Below, piece after piece: positions 1 through 10,875 of a stretch of 64,000 nucleotides of DNA (within the stretch, counting starts at the first letter, position 1; each line of letters starts with the position of its first letter). The notes beneath the pieces were generated by a model, which was not told the origin of the DNA, did no database searches, and saw only the letters and a list, made by a program, of their open reading frames with translations. The translations under genes and the position numbers were made by a program. Source of the stretch: Prorocentrum cordatum. Taxonomy: Eukaryota; Sar; Dinophyceae; Prorocentrales; Prorocentraceae. Location: NCBI GenBank assembly GCA_963575745.1, contig CAUYUJ010018704.1, forward strand, positions 222,634-286,633, read 5' to 3'.

Positions 1-110
1 GTGAGTGCGTGAGTGAGTGATGGGTTTGAATGTGTGAGTGAGCGTGTGAGTGAGTGGGTGAGTGAGTGGGTGAGTGAGTGTCAGTGATGATAGGTGTGAT
101 TGATTAAGTG
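1..110. repeat. GTGA-rich simple repeat
   Basis: Imperfect runs of GTGA/GAGT fill this stretch. No gene is seen. Confidence 0.8.
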
Positions 111-180
111 AATGAGTGTGCGATTAGACAGGAGAGGGTGTTTTCTTTGCTGCGCGGGGTGTGTGCAGAGAAAGCAAGAA

Positions 181-288
181 CCCCACCTAGGATGTGGGGA
201 ACAAGAGCCCCACTTTGGATGTGGGGAGCAAGAACCCCAATTTGGATGCGGGGTAGAAGAACCCCATATTGGATGTGGGGAACAAAGC
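181..288. repeat. 27-bp tandem repeat, four units
   Basis: Four 27-bp units begin at 181, 208, 235 and 262, each starting CCCCA and carrying GGATGTGGGG or a variant. CCCCA and TGGGG pair within each unit, so each could form a small hairpin. The unit is a multiple of three and stays open on the + strand (about nine residues per unit, PHFGCGEQE-like). The tract is short and I do not call a gene. A single related unit with its upstream flank recurs near 504-556. Confidence 0.8.
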
Positions 289-355
289 GATTGTGCTGTG
301 ATGCTAGTGATGGTGAATGATGAGGTGCTGTTTTGTTTAAATCAATGAAAATGTT

Positions 356-470
356 CGAGTAAGTGTGATGACGAGTGAGTGATGATTGACTGTGAGTGAG
401 TGTGTGTGTGCGCGTGGAACCGATGATGATGATGGTGTGAGTAATTGAGTGAATGAGTGAGTATGCGACG
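356..470. repeat. GTGA/GATGATG simple repeat
   Basis: A second block of GTGA-type repeats with a short GATGATG run. Nothing else is seen up to about 750 except the lone 27-bp-type unit. Confidence 0.7.
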
Positions 471-754
471 TGAGAAGAGGAGAGGGGGTGAGGTGTAAGG
501 TTCATGCGCGGGGGGCGCGCAGAGAAAACAATAACCCCACTTTGGATGTGGGGAGTAGTAAATCAATCTCGTTCGCCTCCGAGGATCGAACCTCGAGGTG
601 TGCAGGGTTCTCTTTCTGCACGCTCTTCGCCCTCCCCTGGGCCTCCCAGAGCGTCTGCGGTCGTCACGGCCGGGTGCCCTTGGAGATGTGCCGGGCCAGG
701 GCTGGGCAACTCGTGGGGGCGGCCTTTCGCCGGAATGGTCTCTGGCGCGGGCAC

Positions 755-911
755 GCGCACAAGGGGGTAGGGGGAGGGGGGAGGGCTTAGAAACACTCCT
801 GCTTCTTAGAAGGCGCGGACCTGCTCTATTCATGTAATGCTGGCGCCTTCTAAGAAGCAGCCTCCCTCTAAGAAGCCTTCCCCCCTCCCCCTACACCCCC
901 CTTGCGCGCGC
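755..911. repeat. Foldback palindrome
   Basis: The arms are long and inverted. CTGCTTCTTAGAAGGCGC near 798-815 pairs with GCGCCTTCTAAGAAGCAG near 843-860. Outside these, a GGGGGTAGGGGGAGGGGGG block pairs with a CCCCCCTCCCCCTACACCCC block. The loop is about 27 nt. No ORF is needed to explain it. It resembles a foldback or MITE-type element, but I see no target duplication. Confidence 0.75.
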
Positions 912-2175
912 TGCGAAGGGGCCCCCAGATGGCTGAACGCGATGTGATAGCAGCGGCTTCTGCGTTTGAGTTCGGCCCTCCCCCCCTCGCGCCCCCCGAA
1001 AGCTGCGCACCAAAGGTCACTCTTGCCTAGGGCCACTCTTGCGTGAAGCCGACACGGCGCACCCCAGAACAGGTCCAGGGTCAGATTTTTGATCCCTGGA
1101 CCTGCTGCTGGCGGGCTGTACAGTTCGGCTCCGTCTGGTACGGTGGGCACACCCGACAGGAAACCGGCCTGCCTGCAGGTGCCCCACGGAAACCTCTTAT
1201 CCCCCGATGGCCCTTGGACCCACAGAGGCATTTGAGCACGTCAAGAAGCTCAAAGACCGACGTCGAGTGTGCCCCCCAGATTTCTGACGGGAGGATTTCT
1301 CACTGCCTGTGCCCACTGCAGTGGAGGTGAGGTTCTGGCCAGGACCCACATCGCCTTTGGCCTCGGGGGTCGCTGCACAGTTTTTGTTTGCCCCGTGGGC
1401 GCAGAGCCCTCTCGCGTCGCGAATGCATCGCGGCGGGAAGCTTATCGGGGCCCTATTCTGCCTGCAGGTCCCCTTGCCAAGGTTGCCAAGGCCAGCTGGG
1501 CCGCCAAGGAGCTGCTCAGGACGAGCCGCTCTGTCTCGGGGAGGACTTCGAGACCTCCAGGGGCTCCCGCCGCAGGCGACACTCGCGACGTTGGGGGCCT
1601 GGGATGCGAGAGAGGTCGTGGGCGGGAAGACCTTGAAGAACACACCTGCGGCCTCGCGGTGCGGACCCCCCGGCCGCGACCCCGGAGGCAGGCCTGCGGC
1701 ACTCCCTGCGACTCCCGAGCGGCCCGCGCCCTGCCCCTCGCGGGCCCCGCAGGAAACGGCTCGGGCCCCCCTGGGGAGGGGGCCCAAGACCTCTGGGGAG
1801 CCACGCGGTGCACAGCGCGCGGGGCCGGCCGTGTGGTGACCACCGCGCTGTAGCCCACTCCGCGGCGCGACGCCGCTCCTGGCTGGGCCCGCGGGAGCGG
1901 GGCGCTCCGACGCCCCAGGGCCGTGACTTCGGGGCTCCTCCCCGCCCCGCGGCTTCCGCAGTTCAGCTATCGCGACGCTGGCCCCCGGGTGCGGGCAATA
2001 TTTCTATCCCATGTCCAGGGCGTCTTGGACTTTCGTGGAGGGGGCGCCGCAAGGCCGAGGCGCACAGGACATTGACAAATTTCGAGCCTCTATAGTAGGG
2101 GCCTGATTTTTGTTACATAGCCAGTGCTCCTCGGCTTTCTGGGGAAGGGAGCCCGAAACCCCAAGCGCCAATGGA
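912..2175. other. GC-rich stretch without a recognised gene
   Basis: Long overlapping ORFs exist on both strands, as expected at this base composition, but none has a recognisable domain. A perfect 13-nt-arm hairpin (CAGGTCCAGGGTC ... CCTGGACCTG) lies near 1070-1104. Confidence 0.6.
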
Positions 2176-2177
2176 TA

Positions 2178-2326
2178 CCCTGACCTTCCAGGAGGGCTAA
2201 AAAACAACACCCGACTGACAAAACCTATCCCAAAGCTATTCTACGTCTTGGTTTTAGGCCGTTTCGCTCAGCTTTTTAGGTCTTTTGGTCTCCAGTGCTA
2301 AAACATAGCTCTCTGGAAGGTCAGGG
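2178..2326 (+). mobile_element. MITE, copy 1 (TA target site)
   Basis: A 149-bp element with inverted ends CCCTGACCTTCCAG and CTGGAAGGTCAGGG. TA flanks it on both sides (2176-2177 and 2327-2328). It has no coding capacity. A second copy in the opposite orientation lies at 3000-3147, so the ends are defined by two independent copies. TA duplication with short inverted ends is typical of Tc1/mariner-derived MITEs; that superfamily call is inference. Confidence 0.85.
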
Positions 2327-2328
2327 TA

Positions 2329-2997
2329 TGGACACAAGTTTTGCCCGCACTGGGGAGCCAGGGCCACGCCCCCGGCGCGCCAGCTCTCTCGTCCGCGGGA
2401 GCTCTGCTGTCGGACGTTCCCGAGGCCAGGGACTCGGCCTCCGGAGGCCGAGCAGGGCGAACGCCGCAAGCAGCTTCTGGGGGCCTCCGAGGGGCCTCTT
2501 GGGCTTGGCATCGATCGGACGTGTGCATTTTTCCTTCGGCGAAGACCATCGAGGAGCATCCTTGATCACTTGGCGAGAAAACCACGCACGAAACCAAGAA
2601 AAACACAGGAAATGGACCTCCGAGCGATGGCCAGTGGTGGCCTCCGGGGGGTCTCCTGTGGGCTTGGCCGTCTCGGGGCTTCCTTGGCCCGTCGGGCGCC
2701 TCTTGCAGGCAGTCTCTGGGGGCCGTCTGGGCTGCCCCGGGGCCCTCTTGGTATGATGTGCCCAGACATCCTACGTTCGACTTTTTTCAGTGCGGAGTCC
2801 CCAGAAGTCCCGACCCTTTCCGGCGGCGAAATTTCGCACCCTGCCCTCGCCGATCGATTCCGGCAACTCGGTGGACGGCGGGGGTAGAGCCTGGAATTCG
2901 TCGCACACGTGGCGAAACCCGAACCCCTTTTCCGCATCCTATCGATTCAGGAGAATCGATGACTGGCGGTTGTAATTCGGGTTCGGATGTCGCCACC
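2329..2997. other. No gene recognised between two MITEs
   Basis: This is GC-rich sequence. CGATCGATTC-type and GAGAATCGAT blocks near 2850-2960 give small palindromes. No protein domain was recognised in any frame. Confidence 0.55.
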
Positions 2998-2999
2998 TA

Positions 3000-3147
3000 C
3001 CCTGACCTTCCAGAGAGCTATCTTTTAGCACTGGAGACTAAAAAACCTAAAAAGCTGAGCGAAACAGCCTAAAACCAAGACGTTGAATAGCTTTGGGATA
3101 GGTTTTTAAGTCGGGTGCTATTTTTATGCCCTTTTGGAAGGTCAGGG
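3000..3147 (-). mobile_element. MITE, copy 2 (TA target site, inverted)
   Basis: A 148-bp element whose sequence is the reverse complement of the element at 2178-2326 with scattered differences. It has the same CCCTGACCTTCC ends and is flanked by TA at 2998-2999 and 3148-3149. It inserted independently, in the opposite orientation, about 0.7 kb away. Confidence 0.85.
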
Positions 3148-3454
3148 TATCTTCCCCCAGGGCTGTTTTTTCGCCCAGAGCCGTTTCTTGACGGTCTGGG
3201 GCCCCGCGGCCGAGCACGCTGCAGCCACCTCTTGCTGCACCTCTCAGTGCACATTGCTCATCTTTAATAATTCTAAAGGTCTTTGATTTTGGGGGGACCA
3301 AGATCCTTTCATTTCGAATTGCTCTATCCTGGGCCTCTTCCTGGCCACTAGGGGACCAGGAACAATCAGAAACGAGCGCACTTGGAAATGAGCACGATTA
3401 GAAATGAGCGACGTGTACGCTGGAAGTCAGGGCAGGGATGTCTTGCTAGGCCTC

Positions 3455-3665
3455 CGACATGAGGTCCGAGCAAATGGGGTAGATGGATCGCGCCGCATCT
3501 CCGATACGGCGTCGGCGATGAAGCTCCATGCGGAGCCCGACTTTCATTACCCCAGCGTCGCCAATACGTCGCTGACGTCGCTGGCGCATCGTCGATGCAT
3601 CGGCGATGCGTCGACGATGCATCGTCGATCCTCCGACCCCATCTGCTCGGATCCCATTTGACCGA
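3455..3665. repeat. Foldback element with CATCG-rich core
   Basis: TCCGAGCAAATGGGGT at 3465-3480 pairs with ACCCCATCTGCTCGGA at 3636-3651. The core is rich in ATCGTCGATGCATCGGCGATG palindromes. A partial relative lies at 5145-5265. Confidence 0.75.
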
Positions 3666-3825
3666 CGCAAGAGAAGCGTGGTCGTCTTCACTCACGTTGG
3701 TGCGTAAGCTGCCCGCGTAAGGTCGCGCGTAAGCGCCCTCGTGTCCAGTGTAGTGCACCGCGCCAGCGGCCCGCGTAAGCCACCGCGTAAGGTCGTTGTG
3801 TCATCTCGCGTAGATCGGGGAAGCG

Positions 3826-3970
3826 TAAGACTCGCGTGCGCCGGAACTCCGGTCTGCCGACGCTCTTTGACAAGCGCGCCCGGAATTTTTTGACCGTCCA
3901 GTGTTCGTGGGATGGTATGCAGCGGGAGCTCGCGTCAAATTCTGGACTGGGACGTCGTCATTCTTCAGGG
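3826..3970. repeat. Dispersed repeat K, copy 1
   Basis: It shares ordered blocks with 13,510-13,672 and 14,367-14,556: GCGTAAGAC at the left, then TTTTTTGAC, GTGGGATG, GCAGCGGGA and a CGTCAA block. The best copy (14,367-14,556) is a palindrome, so this looks like a truncated foldback. Confidence 0.6.
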
Positions 3971-3971
3971 G

Positions 3972-4172
3972 CAACGATAGGGAGAGATAGGCATAGGGGG
4001 GACGCATCGACCCCCAATCGCCCACTGATCGCCGACAGGGGTCCGATTGCCCCAACCTGCCCAGGAACATGCGGAGTCACTCTCGGGGGCCTCTCGCCGA
4101 TCTATCGGCGAGGCATCGCCGGTTCCAGGTCGATGCATGCCCCCCTGTGCCAGTGCCCCCCTATCGCTGCCC
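3972..4172. repeat. Imperfect palindrome
   Basis: A GATAGGCATAGGGGGG block pairs with a CCCCCCTGTGCC...CCCTATCG block. Inside it GCCTCTCGCCGATC and ATCGGCGAGGC form a strong small hairpin near 4091-4115. Confidence 0.6.
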
Positions 4173-4633
4173 CTCAATCGTCAGGTGTTTGTGTGCCAGC
4201 GCATTTTCTTTTGCGGAGTTGGGCGCCCTGGCGCGGACGGCCGAACGACCCCTGTAGCGGGACGCCCTGCCCACGCGGTAGGCGCCGCAAAAACTGCGCG
4301 TTCAACGCTGGCGCCGCGCAAAGGCTGCGTGCTCAGGATGGCCCCCTCAGGCCAACCCGAGCCGCCCGAGTCCGAGTCCCCCGTCTCCGGCGTGCGCCGT
4401 GCCCCCGTGCCCAGAGATTTGTGCAGCGTGCCGTGCCGGCGGGCCGCGCAGGCCACCGCGCGAGGTCGAGTGTTACGCGCAGGAGCGTGACCTCTCGCTG
4501 GAGGGGACGTTGGTGCGCGCCCACGGGGGCCCCCCGATCGCCAGTGCGGTGCGACAGCAGCGTGCAGCGCGCTCGTGCCTGGCCATGGCGCCCCCTCCTT
4601 CGGTCGGCCGCGCCCTCCTCCTGGTCTCCCTCT
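4173..4633. other. GC-rich stretch, no assignable gene
   Basis: All frames carry fairly long ORFs, but I recognise no family. A hidden exon cannot be excluded. Confidence 0.4.
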
Positions 4634-4817
4634 TGCATGGTGGCCCAGGGGTAGACAGAACCCCCAACAGTGACACGTCGATTAGTGAATTGTCCGTTTT
4701 CGGTTCTCGAGAGGGCGCCGTGGCGGTTATTTTCCAGGCTTGCGCCCGCCAGGTTTGGGCCTCAGGTCGTTGTCACGAAACCACATTTTAATAAAGGGGG
4801 GTCTGTCCATCCCCGAA
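4634..4817. repeat. Foldback element G, copy 1
   Basis: GGGGTAGACAGAACCCCC near the left pairs with GGGGGGTCTGTCCATCCCC on the right. The interior shares a block (GACACGTCGATTAG, CCGTTTTCGGTTC, AGGGCG) with 28,962-29,125, which defines a two-copy family. Confidence 0.7.
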
Positions 4818-5144
4818 ATTCGCCATAACGGCACCCCCGTTCAGGCCTTTCCATCGCCAGCGCCGACGTCCCCTGCCTCGCCGCCGACGCAACAAAGGTG
4901 TTGGGCCGTCGCGCGGCTCCCGTGAAACCCGCGCACCAAAGAGGTTGCTCTTTTAGACGGGTCATTCCTGCGTGTGGCCGACAGGGTCTCTGTGCCGTCT
5001 CGCGTTTACTCCTCGCCGTTCCTTCGGGAGGCCTCTGCTGCTGCAATTTTTCTGAGCGCTGGAGGTCGGGGCCCGGCCACCGCCGCCTTGGGCCACCCTC
5101 CGCCCGCCATTTTCCGGGCACCGGTCGGAGTCGATGGGCTTGGA

Positions 5145-5265
5145 AGATCGTGCGGCTCGATGAGGAGCCCGATTTTCTTCACGTCCACGTCACCGATGCA
5201 TCGCCGATGTCGACGAGGCGGCGTGATCCTCCGACCCCATTTGCTCGGACCCCATCTGGGTGACC
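5145..5265. repeat. Partial copy of the 3455-3665 foldback
   Basis: It shares GAGCCCGA, the ATGCATCGCCGATG core and the right arm ATCCTCCGACCCCATTTGCT with the 3.5-kb element. Confidence 0.6.
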
Positions 5266-5373
5266 TCCAACCTCCGCCCGCCCTTCGCCAGAGTGCTGGC
5301 TGCTTTTTTCTTTGCAGCGTGGACCCCCGACGGCGTGACTTTTTCGCAGCGTCGTGATTTTTTTCAAAGCGTC

Positions 5374-5500
5374 GACCTCCAGAGGTCTGGACCCCTTCCC
5401 CCGACCGGTTTTTCGTTCCGAGCTGTTTTTCGACGGTCCCGTGGCCCAGGGAGGGCCCCCCCGATGCCGAAAAGATAGCGAACCTTCTCCCGTTTTGTTT
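5374..5500 (-). repeat. Dispersed repeat H (minus orientation)
   Basis: This is a member of a family recurring at 6.7, 13.7, 17.3, 24.4, 24.6, 25.5, 27.9 and 28.5 kb. Shared blocks are GTCGACCTCCAGAGGTCTGG, TTTTTCGTTCCGAG, GACGGTCC and GGCCC...GGGCCC, read here in reverse relative to the copy at 24,440. Confidence 0.55.
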
Positions 5501-6040
5501 TTTCTCACAGCGCGAGGGGGTCTGGGCCTGGGGCCCCCCTCCGCCCGCCCTGCGCAAGAGTCAGGAGGGGACAAAACACACGGACCCAATCCATCGTCGA
5601 CCCCCCGGAAATTTTGGGAAACGGTGGGACGCGGGGGGGACGACGCACACCCAGAAGATCTGGGAAAACAGGGGGGGCATCCTGGGGTTCGTGTGTATTT
5701 AATTAGTGAATGTAATTGGTTTTAGGGCTTTAACAAATTATCGCAGCCACGCAGAGGGCGTGCGTAGCGACGCCCCAAATTCTCGGTCTCCAGTACTTCT
5801 ACGTGGCGGCGCCCCCGCAGGCACGCAGAGGGCACGCGTGGCGACGGGGGCGTCGCCACGCAGAGCTTCTAAAGACCAGACATTTTGAAAACCAATTGTT
5901 TCCAGTACTGAAGTACTTGTCTGTGTGTCCCTGGGCCCCTCCGCCCGAGGGCCAGCCGCTGCCCCGCAGCCCGCGGCCGGCGCAGCGGCGCCCAGCGCCG
6001 AGGCCGCCCGCCGCCCGCCGCGTCGCACGCGCGCGGGGCG
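5501..6040. other. No gene recognised
   Basis: A small inverted pair of GACGCCCC / GGGGCGTC blocks lies near 5770-5860. The 5930-6040 part is strongly GC-rich and would encode Ala/Pro/Arg in any frame. Nothing further is seen. Confidence 0.5.
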
Positions 6041-6058
6041 GCGTCGTCGGCGTCGTCG

Positions 6059-6109
<51 letters not shown>

Positions 6110-6170
6110 GCTTCGTCGTCGTCGTCGTCGTCTTCGTCGTCGTCGTCGGCGTCGTCGTCGTCGTCGAGGG
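6041..6170. repeat. (GTC)n microsatellite
   Basis: A nearly pure GTC trinucleotide run with a few TTC and GGC variants. ORFs over it (poly-Val, Arg, Asp or Thr) are artefacts. Confidence 0.95.
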
Positions 6171-6299
6171 CCCCGCCGGGACGCTCCAGGAGGGTCCGGC
6201 TGGTCCAGATGGTCTGGCGCTGGCCTCGCCGAGCAAGAGGCACGCGGCCGAGGGGCACCGAGGGCCTTTACGCTGCCCCCCGAAGACCGCCCCACGAGG

Positions 6300-6560
6300 C
6301 CCTTTAGAAACATTTCAAGCAGCGGCGAAGCGTCCTGGCTCGCCTATAGCCCCACCGAGCAATGTTCTAAGAACCTGTTGTGGTTACCACGAAATGTTAG
6401 AACATTTCTGGCCGGGACTGTCTTGTTTTAACACGTCGGGTTTATGTTCTAAGAACACTGTTTTTGTTCAGAACATTTTTGGGTTCTAAGAACATTACGT
6501 GGTAGGACTATAGCAATGCCGGGACGGTCGGTCCCTGCTCAAAAGATGTTTCAAGACAGG
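6300..6560. repeat. Foldback element with nested palindromes
   Basis: CTATAGCCCCACCG...TGTTCTAAGAACC on the left pairs with GGGTTCTAAGAACATTACGT...GACTATAG on the right. The arms extend weakly outward to GAAACATTTCAAG / GATGTTTCAAG. TTCTAAGAA and AATGTTAGAACATT repeat inside. Confidence 0.7.
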
Positions 6561-6699
6561 GTCGGCACTCCCCCCCTCCCGTTCCGACCCCTCAGATGCG
6601 CGAGCAACTCCACTGCTGGCGAGGGGTCGCGCGGGTCGGGTTTGCTCCTGCTCCGAAGCTCGAGGGCAGAACTTTGACGTCTGCCTCCTCCCAGACACG

Positions 6700-6867
6700 C
6701 CCGCGTCGTGAGAAAGACGACGGGAGGGTTTTGCCAGGTTTCGGTTTCCGGGGGCCCTCGCCGGGTCCCAACACTGTCCAAAACGACTCGGGATGAAAAA
6801 TTGGCCCCGTGGAAAGGGTCGGGACTTCTTGGGACCCGGCTAGGACAGAATCAGGACATCGCATGTC
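6700..6867 (+). repeat. Dispersed repeat H
   Basis: It carries GGGGGCCCTCGCCGGGTCCC, CTGTCCAAAACGACTCGGGA and GGGTCGGGACTTCTTGGGAC in the same order as the copies at 17.3 and 24.4 kb. It ends at the GGA microsatellite. Confidence 0.6.
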
Positions 6868-7018
6868 TGGGTCAGGAGGAGGAGGAGGAGGAGGAGGAGG
6901 AGGAGGAGGAGGAGGAGGAGGAGTAAGAAGGGGAGGTATAGGGAGAGGAGGAGGAGGAGGAGGAGGAGGAGGAGGAGGAGGAGGAGGAGGAGGAGGAGGA
7001 GGAGGGGGAGGGGGAGGG
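6868..7018. repeat. (GGA)n polypurine tract
   Basis: A long purine-only run on the + strand, mostly GGA. Poly-Gly, Glu and Pro ORFs over it are spurious. Such mirror-symmetric polypurine DNA can form triplex structure. Confidence 0.95.
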
Positions 7019-7020
7019 GC

Positions 7021-7125
<105 letters not shown>

Positions 7126-7157
7126 CTGATGAGGAGGAGGAGGCGGAGGAGGAATGC

Positions 7158-7365
7158 TGTTAGAGTGTAACGTTCCAACTGGGTGAGCAGGATGGGCCAG
7201 TCGGACTTTATGCTTGGCAGCAGGTGCAGTGTAGCAAAACAGTTTTGCTTTAATCCTCCAGAGCTGTGATTCAGGAGTTCCAGTGGTGCAATCTTGCTTG
7301 TGGGCCGCAACTGTCTGGCGCAAGTGGTATCGCCGTCTCTATAAAACGCTCTCGCCAGGTTTTCA
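7158..7365 (+). repeat. 5' long terminal repeat
   Basis: It begins TGTTAGAG and ends CCAGGTTTTCA. Blocks shared in order with the 3' LTR include TGTTA, GTGTAGCA, TGTGATT, GAGTTCCA and GCCAG(G/A)TTTTCA. Identity by eye is roughly two thirds to three quarters. Confidence 0.82.
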
Positions 7366-7391
7366 TGGTAGCGAAACCCGTGGTTCGCCCT
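7366..7391 (+). other. Primer binding site candidate
   Basis: Directly after the LTR, TGGTAGC matches the complement of a tRNA 3' end (GCTACCA), and TGGTTCG follows about eight bases later, like a T-arm complement. This fits an initiator-methionine tRNA primer. The tRNA identity is inference. Confidence 0.6.
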
Positions 7392-7397
7392 GGGTCC

Positions 7398-8915
7398 ATG
7401 GCGACGGCGGCAGCCGCAGCTGCCCCCGCAAACCCTGGAACTGACGATCCGGGTTATGATGTGTCCTTGCGTGAGGTACGCGAAGGCTGGTACAACCTGG
7501 GCACGAAACGGTTCGCGCAGTTGTGCAACACAAGCTACGAGAACGGGGACTTCAACTACGTGAACACGGCGTTTAAAGCCAATCACGAATGCATCGGCTT
7601 TTCTTCGAGCGCACGGCCACAGGGCACCAGGACTGGGCAACGACGAAGCATTCACAACGCATCATATTGGCTTCACTATGAGTGTTCTGCAGACCTCAGT
7701 TATCAATCGCAAAAGGTATTGCGAGGAACCGTTTAACAGCTTGAAAGTGTGAGGACATAGTGCCAGCATTAAGCAAATACCTCAGCGCATGCTGCCATTA
7801 TCGCTGAGGCAATACAGTCCGCAGGAACCGGCAGGGCTGACCGAGGTGTAAACAAGCCCGTGAGTGAATTCAAGGTTGTTCAATCGTTAAACACGCTCTC
7901 AGGTGACAGGGGCAAGTCTAGATAATGGAGCGAAGATCAATTTGATATACTCGCCCAAGTGCACGGTTACCGGGAAGCCCTCAAGACTTTGAACATCGAA
8001 ATCGAAAGCATGGAGGGGGCATTTCTTGGTGACGAAGACGCGGGCGATTCAATGCATATCATGCATATCATGAACGGAGGGTTCACGTTGAGCGAGTGCA
8101 CCAAAGCGTCGGGAGCCAAGAGAAGGGAAGACCACCAAAAAGGAAGAACATGAGTTTTGGTGAAGACGAGGGTTCCAAGCTGGACGAGGACTTCTGGTAT
8201 TTGTTGGACGACAAACTCGATTGAACAGAGCCTCGGGATAAGCGTAAAGGCCTGCATGGAGGGAATGGCTTGATGGCATATCCGAAAATGTACAAGTGTT
8301 GCTCTGCGGGTGGCAGGGTTGCTCTGTCGCGCAAGATGAACTCGGCCAACGGCCCCGAAAAGCCGAATAACATGAATGAGGTGCCCGTGCAACTTGAACA
8401 GTGGAAGGCGGTAGTAGAATAGTATGAATCTGCGTAGTTCTTACCGCTGCCATTCAGAGGTACGGCCTTGAGTATCATGGTGGCCCACGCTGGTTGCTTT
8501 TTTTGGTAGCTGGCAGCAAGATTGATGACTGGCGACAGAGGCGTTGAGCATCGACGCGTGCCAATAGCTCGTCGCTCAGCGCGAGGATTGGGCAAGGAAG
8601 AACGGCTAGACGCTGACGCGAAGAGCACTGCTGCCATGGGCATTGGCCAGGTTAGCGGTGACGACCGTGGAAATTGTGAGGCCAATGGAGACGACGCAGG
8701 TTATTGCGACGAGGTCGGTTTTGCTGGCCCCGGACTGTTGAGGATGCGGCCGTAAGCGGCAACGCGAACGACGTTATTGCAGGAATGGGTAAATTGGCAA
8801 AGGGCCCATGTGCTACAGGTGGAAAAGGGTAGAAGGGCAAAGGGCCTGGGGCAACAGAGGAAAAAGGCAACGGGCACGGGCAGAGGTATTGGCATTTAGC
8901 CAAGGACTGCACCAC
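7398..8915 (+). pseudogene. Gag-region remnant of the copia element
   Basis: An open stretch starting MATAAAAA at about 7398 runs to 7736 and contains a fairly ordinary-looking sequence (GYDVSLREVREGWYNLG). Further short ORFs follow to about 8755. Near 8881-8910 the + strand reads QRYWHLAKDC, which resembles the second half (H-x4-C) of a CCHC zinc knuckle. Position after the LTR suggests a degraded Gag. Frames change and stops occur throughout, so no single product is possible. The zinc-knuckle call rests on half the motif only. Confidence 0.5.
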
Positions 8916-10870
8916 TAACGGAACCGTTGAAGCAAAAGGATACGGACACATGATGACGCAAAGGGCTCGCGGTTGACCTCGGAGCGCAGGCGGAGGATGC
9001 TGATGCAAAGGGGGGGTATCAAGGTGCCCACGGTTGCCCGCGGGGGTCGCGCAGAGGGGGGCCGCTGCGGGCATTTCCCAGCGCTGCCAGGGGGGCCGAG
9101 CCCCAGGCTTGCACGGAGGAGGCAGGGGGGGGGGGGGCTGCGCCTGTCAGCGATGGGGGGCGTTGCAAGCGCTGCCAAGAGGGTCGCGTCTCACTGCCTC
9201 ATTGTCACCAGACACCCCCGATATTTAATTATTGAATCGAATTGTGGCGTCTGGGCTCTTCCTAGGCTGCGCAGACGCGCTGGCGCGCTCGGAGTCGACG
9301 CGCACGCGCGCGATGGTCGAGCTTGCGCGACTCGCGCGTCGACGCGCCGTCGCGGGCGCGGCGGGGTAGTGCGTTTCCTTCGCTCCAGGCTGATCGCGGA
9401 TCGCGGAGGAAAATCATGGCGCGCTTTTGTCTGGGGCGGCGCTTCCCGCATTAGATTGCACCTGTCTGCAATTCAGATTGCTCTGGCTTGAAATACAGGT
9501 TGCCCCCCCCCATGGGGAATCGGGCGAGGCGTTCTGCCTGAGACTTCTGCAGTTGAATTATTCAGAGCGGCCTGGTCTGAAATTCAGGCAGGCCCGGTCT
9601 GAAATTCAGATTGGCCCAGTCTGAATTCCAGAATGCCCTGGTCTGAATTTCAGATGCGATGGTTCCGCGTGGAAGAACGCTTTCGTTTGGCGCCGCCGCC
9701 CTGGGGGCGAACGCGGTCGACGTTTTGCTTACTTGCGTGGCTGCGACGTGAGACGCGAGGGTACTCTTTCAACTCCATTGGGGTAGCTTGCGCTCAAGCC
9801 CCGATGTTCCCCGGGGAGTGGCGCGCCATGCGGGTGCGATAAAGTGAGAAGTCGACGTTTCATGGTCAGGGTGCCTTGCGATGAACGCGTTGTCAACGTT
9901 GCAGCCCGCCGCCCCAATGATGCAAATCAAGTTGCCCCAGGTCTGGGGCGGGGATGGGGCCCAGGAGAGCCCGTTTGCGCTAGGACACTTTCAGTGCATG
10001 CGCTGATGGGGGAAGAAAATCGGTTGACAGAGAGGAGGTGGTAGTAGAAAAAACTCAAGTGGTTCATGGCCGGCAACCCCCGCCTTGGAAAGGGCCCCCA
10101 GCGTTGCGCGCCAGCGTCTATATCGTGTTAACAAGAGGAGGCCTCGCGAGGACATCAGAGGTATATCCGGACCGAATTTGTCAAGCTTTGGTTGAAGGCC
10201 AAGTTCGCCATGTGACGGCTGATGACCGATAGGGTTGTTCATTCAGGACATGTGGCTCTCGGATCAATGGGAATGAGTCAAACGAGGAGCTTGCGAATCA
10301 TGAGATCGGGCAGAAGCCGGATGAATGTGTTAATGGGCATGTGTTAACCTTGGCCGGGAAACATCATGGCGCGCTTCGCCTCGTGCTTCCAGTAAACTCA
10401 GGGCTCGCGCGGGGCGCGTGCTTGCGCGGAGTTGCTCGGGTCCTGGGCGCCAGCCATGCGCTCGAGGCCATAGATGGTAGCGAGATTAAAGGAAAGGGGT
10501 GGGGGAGAGAATTCATAGGGGATCGTGCCACCTCGCCACTAATCCACCTGCCGAATAACCTGGGAGGTTCAGCCCCACCAATGAAAGCGCGGAATGACCA
10601 ACATCACGGGCGTGGTGAAAGTTATCGCGGGGGGGTTCGAGTTCCACGGGCCTGCGAAGCATGCGGGGGTGCTGCGCGGGGGCAGCCAGTTACCAGTGTA
10701 GTTCATCGCGAACATGCAAAAGTACAGGCGCGGGGGGATGCGCTGGGAAGTGAGATCGGCCCATAACTCACGTGTTAGTCTCGGCGGGAGGAAACGGAGA
10801 AAGTTAGGAAACGCGAGGTCTACGAGAAAGTAGCCGGGGGGGAATGCTGGCAGTTGCTGGAAATACCTTC
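8916..10870 (+). other. Copia interior without a resolved domain
   Basis: Protease and integrase would be expected here, but I recognise neither. Part of the region (about 8,990-9,830) is more GC-rich than the flanks and includes a short tandem repeat, so it may be a nested insertion. Degenerate ORFs at 10,038-10,766 have ordinary composition but no motif I can name. Confidence 0.5.
9452..9655. repeat. ~26-bp tandem repeat (GGTCTGAAATTCAG)
   Basis: About six or seven imperfect units contain GGTCTGAAATTCAG or CTGTCTGCAATTCAG. The CTGAAATTCAG core is itself palindromic. Confidence 0.7.
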
Positions 10871-10875
10871 GCTGG

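Noticed and set aside
3000-3147. 4-bp target duplication TGGA for the MITE family
   Set aside because: It fits copy 1 but not copy 2; TA fits both.
5803-6313. Long poly-Val, Arg and Asp ORFs
   Set aside because: They are frames of the (GTC)n microsatellite.
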